This document shows positions 60,877 through 64,000 of a DNA stretch of 64,000 nt, one piece after another (position 1 is the stretch's first letter; each line of letters starts with the position of its first letter). The notes below the pieces were generated by a model. It worked only from the letters and a program-made list of their open reading frames with translations. It made no database searches and was not told the DNA's origin. This stretch comes from CAVYXA01 sp963846775 (GTDB lineage: Bacteria > Verrucomicrobiota > Verrucomicrobiia > Chthoniobacterales > UBA10450). The stretch spans positions 1-64,000 of the forward strand of contig CAWJXB010000003.1 in assembly GCA_963846775.1 (NCBI GenBank), read 5' to 3'. The translations under genes were made by a program, and so were the position numbers.

Positions 60877-61102
60877 GTAGATTTGTCGTGTGGAGGCGAC
60901 ACGTGACTGTGAATTTTGTGTTCGTGCGATTCGTGGATCACATGGACTTCGTGCGCGCCCCATTCAATACACGCAACTGCTGCCATGATTAGCGCGATGA
61001 CGAAGAACACTTCGTGCAAAGTGATTCCAAGCGCATGGCAATGGCGAACAGAATCGCTGCTTTCCCGGCGTGAGGATGATTTAGAGGATTGATGAGTTTC
61101 AT
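60873..61102 (-). pseudogene. small His-rich membrane protein with a single-base frameshift
   Basis: The start MKLINPLNHPHAGKAAILFA (ATG at 61102, AAGGGCAG ribosome site) and the body LGITLHEVFFVIALIMAAVA plus a His-rich tail lie in two frames. One missing G near 61037 (ATGCGCTT for ATGGCGCTT) would restore about 76 residues. It is a paralogue of 12554-12757 (shared 'HE-FF-hydrophobic-EW' core). Error or decay cannot be told apart here. Confidence 0.6.
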
Positions 61103-61148
61103 AATCTGCCCTTCTTGGAAACAATGTGACGAATCGCGGTGACGACTG

Positions 61149-61400
61149 CTACGCATCCCTTGCTTTCTTATGGGCAAATGTCGCTTTGCCTGAAAACGCC
61201 GTTTCGGCTCGCGAACCGATGCCAGCGTAATCGGACCGGGATGCTTGATTCCGCCAGTGTCGCAGAACGGCGTAGGCGCCGAACATCCCGCCGAGATGAG
61301 CAAAATGGGCAACGCCGGCAACCAAAGCATCACGTGAAAACAGTTGAAGACCGAAAACCACAAAATTGGCGACGATCAACAATCTGGTTATCGGGGCCAT
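61149..61400 (-). pseudogene. rhomboid protease remnant with internal deletion
   Basis: An 83-residue frame with a rhomboid-like first helix (ITRLLIVANFVVFGLQLF) joined directly to the last conserved helix (GVAHFAHLGGMFGAYAVL, the His of the Ser-His dyad). The middle four helices with the G-x-S-G active site are missing, so no protease can form. The junction keeps the frame. Follows the receiver-domain gene by 11 bp. Confidence 0.6.
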
Positions 61401-61411
61401 GATTAAGAGGA

Positions 61412-61798
61412 TCAACCGGTCTTGAGCTGAAGCTTCGGTTCTTCCAATTCGTGAATCACAATTGCCAGCTCATCGGCGCTGATCGGCTTCGCCAGGCAGG
61501 CCGCCACATTCTGGGAGTAGGCGAGCATGGAGGCGTGATACGCATTGGTTGACATCGTAACCACGATCGGCAGGCTTGGCCGGCACGTATGGAGCGCACT
61601 TAGCAGCGTCATTCCGTGACAACCCTCAGCGAAATCGATCACTGCCAGGTCGAGCTCGCTTCCGCGCCGACAAAGGATCTGGATCGCGTCGGTGATGGTT
61701 TGCGCGCGCAACACGGTTGTGCCGCCGCCTGTCGCGTGGTTGAGATGCTCCAGCAGCTCACCATCGCGGGTCAGCAACAAGATAAGGCGCGCATTCAT
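61412..61798 (-). CDS. stand-alone response-regulator receiver domain
   Basis: A 128-residue REC domain: phosphoacceptor Asp in LDLAVIDFAEGCHG, Thr/Ser in VVTMSTN and Lys in ACLAKPIS. The N-terminal acidic pair is weak (LLLTRDGEL has one Asp), so phosphorylation may be altered. No output domain and no kinase nearby. Part of the CBS-led run of minus-strand genes. Confidence 0.75.
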   Translation of the reverse strand: MNARLILLLTRDGELLEHLNHATGGGTTVLRAQTITDAIQILCRRGSELDLAVIDFAEGCHGMTLLSALHTCRPSLPIVVTMSTNAYHASMLAYSQNVAACLAKPISADELAIVIHELEEPKLQLKTG

Positions 61799-61830
61799 CA
61801 CCCTGCAATTTGTTCATCAACAAGCACCGT

Positions 61831-62064
61831 TCAGTTGCGATCCCGCAGCATTTTTTCCCCGCTCTCGCGCGCGCAATTGGCGCAACAATAGATCCGCGCC
61901 CCGCTCTCCACGCCGTGACCGATGATCCGGCAGCCGCAATGAGCGCATTGCGGCGCCATCATGTTGATCGCGCACTCGAAACTGTCGAAGACGTGCGTTT
62001 CGGCTCCGCGTTTGATTTCGAACGTCTTGTCGTAGTCGTTTCCACAATGTTCGCATTTGGCCAT
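61831..62064 (-). CDS. small zinc-ribbon / metallothionein-like protein
   Basis: A 77-residue protein with eight Cys in pairs (CEHCGNDY, FECAI, QCAHCGCRIIGHG, YCCANCA) and several His; a treble of metal-binding knuckles, probably Zn2+. This small family often accompanies stress proteins. Start ATG at 62064 with a GGAGAAAGC leader. Function unknown beyond metal binding. Confidence 0.7.
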   Translation of the reverse strand: MAKCEHCGNDYDKTFEIKRGAETHVFDSFECAINMMAPQCAHCGCRIIGHGVESGARIYCCANCARESGEKMLRDRN

Positions 62065-62085
62065 GTGCTTTCTCCGGTTGATATT

Positions 62086-62499
62086 TTAGATTGGTTGAAG
62101 GGATCGAAAATGTTCCGGCAGTTTCGAGATCTCGGTTTTCACCAGATCGGATTCGACGTGCTCGACGATTCGCTCCCGAATTTCGGGCGGCAGAAGATCG
62201 ACAATCTTCGAGTAAATGGATTCGGGCGCGGCGAACGACCAGCCTTCGCCTCGGTTGCACCCGACGATCTTCGCGATCTCCGTCGCGAGGTCGTGGAACG
62301 CGCGTCGTTCCATTTCCGCTTCCATTTGCGGCCAGGCGCTCATCGGCGTGCGATGCCGCATCGTTGCCGCGTTCATCACGTCCGGCACGTCGAAGGCATG
62401 CACTAATCTCAAGCGCGCCCCGCGCGTGGGTGTTTCCGTCACGCGGTAGGCGCGCAGGCTCCCGCGATCGGCCACGATAATCAGCGATGTTGTTGTCAT
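62086..62499 (-). CDS. host-attachment / baeRF-like small protein
   Basis: A 137-residue protein starting TSLIIVADRGSLRAYRV, with RRAFHDLATEIAKIV and a late VESDLVKTEISKLPEHF. This layout resembles 'host attachment' proteins related to the bacterial eRF1-like (baeRF) fold, whose late segment is D-L-x-K. The fit is by eye. Its start overlaps the DUF2267 stop (ATGA at 62496-62499). Confidence 0.5.
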   Translation of the reverse strand: MTTTSLIIVADRGSLRAYRVTETPTRGARLRLVHAFDVPDVMNAATMRHRTPMSAWPQMEAEMERRAFHDLATEIAKIVGCNRGEGWSFAAPESIYSKIVDLLPPEIRERIVEHVESDLVKTEISKLPEHFRSLQPI

Positions 62500-62957
62500 A
62501 GGTAATCGGAAAGATCGACGTTGCGTTGGCTCTCGGCCCAGATCTCGCGCAGATGTGGCGGAAAAATCGCGCGTAATTTTTCCAGCTCGCCGGGCGAAAG
62601 ATTCGCCGCCAGGACTTTCAGCACCGCATGGGTGAGGCGCATCGGGTTCACATTCTGATCGGCGGCGAAGTTCGCTTTGACTGCATCATAGAACTCCTGA
62701 GCAGTCTTGATCTTCACCGGCGTCGATGCCGGTTTCCATTCGTCATAATAGAATCCGCGCACCAGCATCGGCAGTTGCGCGCCGAAATGCGCCGCTTCCG
62801 GCACGGGCAGCCGATCGCGGAACGCATGCAGCACCGCGCGCAAACCATGATATGCCTTTTGGGGGTCGTTCCAATGCAATGCATCGCTGATCTGTTTGAT
62901 CCACAGATTGGTTTTTTGCAGCGTTGTCTCGAAAACTTCCGGTTGATGTGATCTCAT
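62496..62957 (-). CDS. DUF2267 protein
   Basis: A 153-residue protein of the DUF2267 family: helical, with HWNDPQKAYHGLRAVLHAFRD early, LPMLVRGFYYDEWKP in the middle and a C-terminal HAVLKVLAANLSPGELEKLR. Members are common in stress and general-response loci; the activity is not known. It follows the CBS gene across a hairpin. Confidence 0.8.
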   Translation of the reverse strand: MRSHQPEVFETTLQKTNLWIKQISDALHWNDPQKAYHGLRAVLHAFRDRLPVPEAAHFGAQLPMLVRGFYYDEWKPASTPVKIKTAQEFYDAVKANFAADQNVNPMRLTHAVLKVLAANLSPGELEKLRAIFPPHLREIWAESQRNVDLSDYL

Positions 62958-62979
62958 AATTTTTTCTCCTGCCGACGGA

Positions 62980-63006
62980 TTGCGTCCGCGTTGTCAACGG
63001 ACGCAA
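62980..63006 (-). terminator. hairpin after the CBS gene
   Basis: Perfect 9-bp stem TTGCGTCCG / CGGACGCAA with a 9-base loop, 16 bp after the CBS stop. No clear U-tract follows, so it may attenuate or protect RNA rather than terminate. Confidence 0.6.
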
Positions 63007-63022
63007 ACCGCGGCAAAGGTGT

Positions 63023-63523
63023 TCAGGCGGCGGCCATTTGCAGTGCCGGTTGTTGCATCGGCTGCGCCAACGGGAGCTGGCGATGAGTGCAGATGCCTCT
63101 CATTGTGCTCTCGACATCATCGGCCGATAGCTCCGCCTTTGCGCCGCCTTGGGCTTTCACGGCCACATCGTTCATCGACAAAATGCCGGACAGCTTTCCG
63201 GTCTCGGCACTCATGATCGGCAAACGACGCACCTGTTTTTCGCGCATAATCTTGAGCGCCTCGTGAATGTCCGTGTCCGGCGAACAGCCGTACACTTTTC
63301 CCGAAGTTACTTCCTTTACGCGAATGACCGCCGGGTCGCGATGTTTGGTCGCCGCCGCCATGCAAATATCGCGGTCGGTGATCATGCCGACCACTTTTCC
63401 GCCATCGGCGACGACCGGCAGAATGCCGCAATCGCCTCTCCACATCTGCATCGCTGCCTCGGTCAGGTTCGTTTCCGGCCGGCAGGTCCGCACATCTCGA
63501 GTCATTATATCTTGTACTTTCAT
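63023..63523 (-). CDS. two-CBS-domain protein (Hrp1-like)
   Basis: A 166-residue protein made of a CBS pair: MKVQDIMTRDVRTCRPETNL ... GILPVVADGGKVVGMITDRD and SPDTDIHEALKIMREKQVRR ... GILSMNDVAV, with a Gln/Pro/Ala tail. CBS pairs bind adenine nucleotides and report energy state. Start ATG at 63523; a CAA element lies 86 bp upstream. Its first ~13 codons and leader recur in front of the hydrolase at 45387. Leads the run CBS - DUF2267 - baeRF-like - zinc ribbon - REC. Confidence 0.9.
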   Translation of the reverse strand: MKVQDIMTRDVRTCRPETNLTEAAMQMWRGDCGILPVVADGGKVVGMITDRDICMAAATKHRDPAVIRVKEVTSGKVYGCSPDTDIHEALKIMREKQVRRLPIMSAETGKLSGILSMNDVAVKAQGGAKAELSADDVESTMRGICTHRQLPLAQPMQQPALQMAAA

Positions 63524-63583
63524 AGTTTTGTTTAGGTTGTGAGAACATGGAACCGCGCGGCGCAGGTGTGCGCTCGGCGAATT

Positions 63584-63609
63584 TTGCGAACAATTGGGCA
63601 GTTCTTGCC
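63584..63609 (-). promoter_or_regulatory. 21-bp-spaced CAA element (copy B, CBS protein)
   Basis: Minus strand: GGCAAGAACTGC at 1-12 and TTCGCAAAATTCG at 20-32, then CCGAGCG; 21-bp spacing, 86 bp before the ATG at 63523. Confidence 0.7.
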
Positions 63610-63623
63610 GTGAACAACAAGGA

Positions 63624-64000
63624 TCACCGGGCGGTGTAGCCGCCATCGATCACCAGCTCGCTGCCGGTGACGAATTTGGATTCGTCCGAAGCTAGATAGA
63701 GAATGCCGTAAGCGATGTCGTTTGGTTCGCCGATGTGTCCGAGCGGATGCAGCGCGGCGATTTCTTTCCGAAAATCTTCCATCGTTTGACCCGATTCTTG
63801 GCCGACCCCTTCGACCATCGGCGTCCAGATGTAACCGGGATGCACGGAGTTCACCCGGATCTTGTCTTTGGCATAAAGCAGGGCGTCCGTTTTCGTCATC
63901 AATCTGACTGCGCCTTTGGAAGCGTGATATGGCGGAACATCTGGCGCGCCGATCAAACCATAGATCGACGAAAGATTAATGATGCTGCCGCCGCCAGTTT
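63624..64000 (-). CDS. short-chain dehydrogenase/reductase, 5' end beyond the window
   Basis: The C-terminal ~125 residues of a classical SDR oxidoreductase: SIINLSSIYG (catalytic Ser), YHASKGA (Tyr and Lys), RVNSVHPGYIWTPM, DIAYGILYLASDESKFVTGS and ELVIDGGYTA. The N-terminal NAD(P)-binding TGxxxGxG lies past base 64000. Substrate cannot be told. Oriented toward the CBS gene. Confidence 0.9.
   Translation of the reverse strand, partial: TGGGSIINLSSIYGLIGAPDVPPYHASKGAVRLMTKTDALLYAKDKIRVNSVHPGYIWTPMVEGVGQESGQTMEDFRKEIAALHPLGHIGEPNDIAYGILYLASDESKFVTGSELVIDGGYTAR

Noticed and set aside
1..64000. Recurrent CCTAACG / CGTTAGG heptamer (about 14 copies seen)
   Set aside because: A rough expectation for this composition is about 8, so the excess is small, and copies lie mostly inside genes without pattern. 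It would need a genome-wide count.

Overview
The window is bacterial, GC-rich (high fifties by eye) and densely coded. It carries a Sec-type (clade II) nitrous oxide reductase cluster, chains of palindromic repeats that run in frame through genes, and many tight ATGA/GTGA overlaps. This suits a soil Verrucomicrobiota, perhaps Chthoniobacterales, but that is an inference; no rRNA or marker gene is present. I saw no tRNA, rRNA, CRISPR array or intact transposase.

Layout. 1-7044: a 5'-cut FAD monooxygenase, a TPR protein, a methyltransferase and a lipoprotein, then a DHA2 transporter remnant, a D-2-hydroxyacid dehydrogenase, and a SRPBCC / DoxX / BtaA-like run. 7060-15599 (minus strand): two operons, one with a small membrane protein, a Ca2+-type P-ATPase and an ADP-forming acyl-CoA synthetase-GNAT fusion, the other with PEP synthase and a small exported protein. 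15959-25604: the denitrification block, with CusF-SCO1, a frameshifted cupredoxin, nosZ, a NosB-like protein, nosD, nosF, nosY, a DUF2249 protein, a Dnr/Fnr-type regulator and nnrS. 25677-32721: a frameshifted aldehyde dehydrogenase, pdxH and transketolase, divergent from a P1B ATPase. 33091-45387: stress genes, with a PocR-AraC regulator, an HTH-less cNMP protein, universal stress proteins, an epimerase, a primase-polymerase-like protein, a rhodanese, MgtA, and an operon of alpha/beta hydrolase, phosphoribosyltransferase, tandem USP, erythromycin esterase and membrane protein. 45581-54820: a 3079-residue cyclic beta-1,2-glucan synthase. 54947-64000: L,D-transpeptidase, PolX-like HhH protein, tandem USP, a class II ribonucleotide reductase remnant, a ribosome hibernation factor, a peptidoglycan-binding protein, a second cNMP protein, a CBS-domain operon and a partial SDR.

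How it fits together. Most of 7-63 kb reads as a low-oxygen / energy-limitation survival island: N2O respiration, PEP synthase, acyl-CoA synthetase, cation ATPases, universal stress proteins, CBS protein and hibernation factor. The content resembles the mycobacterial DosR dormancy regulon.

The main new observation is a 26-27 bp element with two CAA-containing boxes exactly 21 bp apart, found by eye upstream of thirteen transcription units on both strands. Twelve copies lie 69-86 bp before the start codon and one lies 100 bp before. It looks like a shared promoter or operator. Separately, a perfect FNR/Dnr box sits upstream of the nos genes, and the regulator encoded in the cluster keeps the residues that read it.

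Two inverted copies of a ~167 bp repeat lie in the nos operon, one of them inserted in frame into the nosD signal-peptide region. A related palindromic repeat is embedded in frame in the acyl-CoA synthetase. Four genes carry apparent single-base frameshifts, so sequence error must be separated from real decay.
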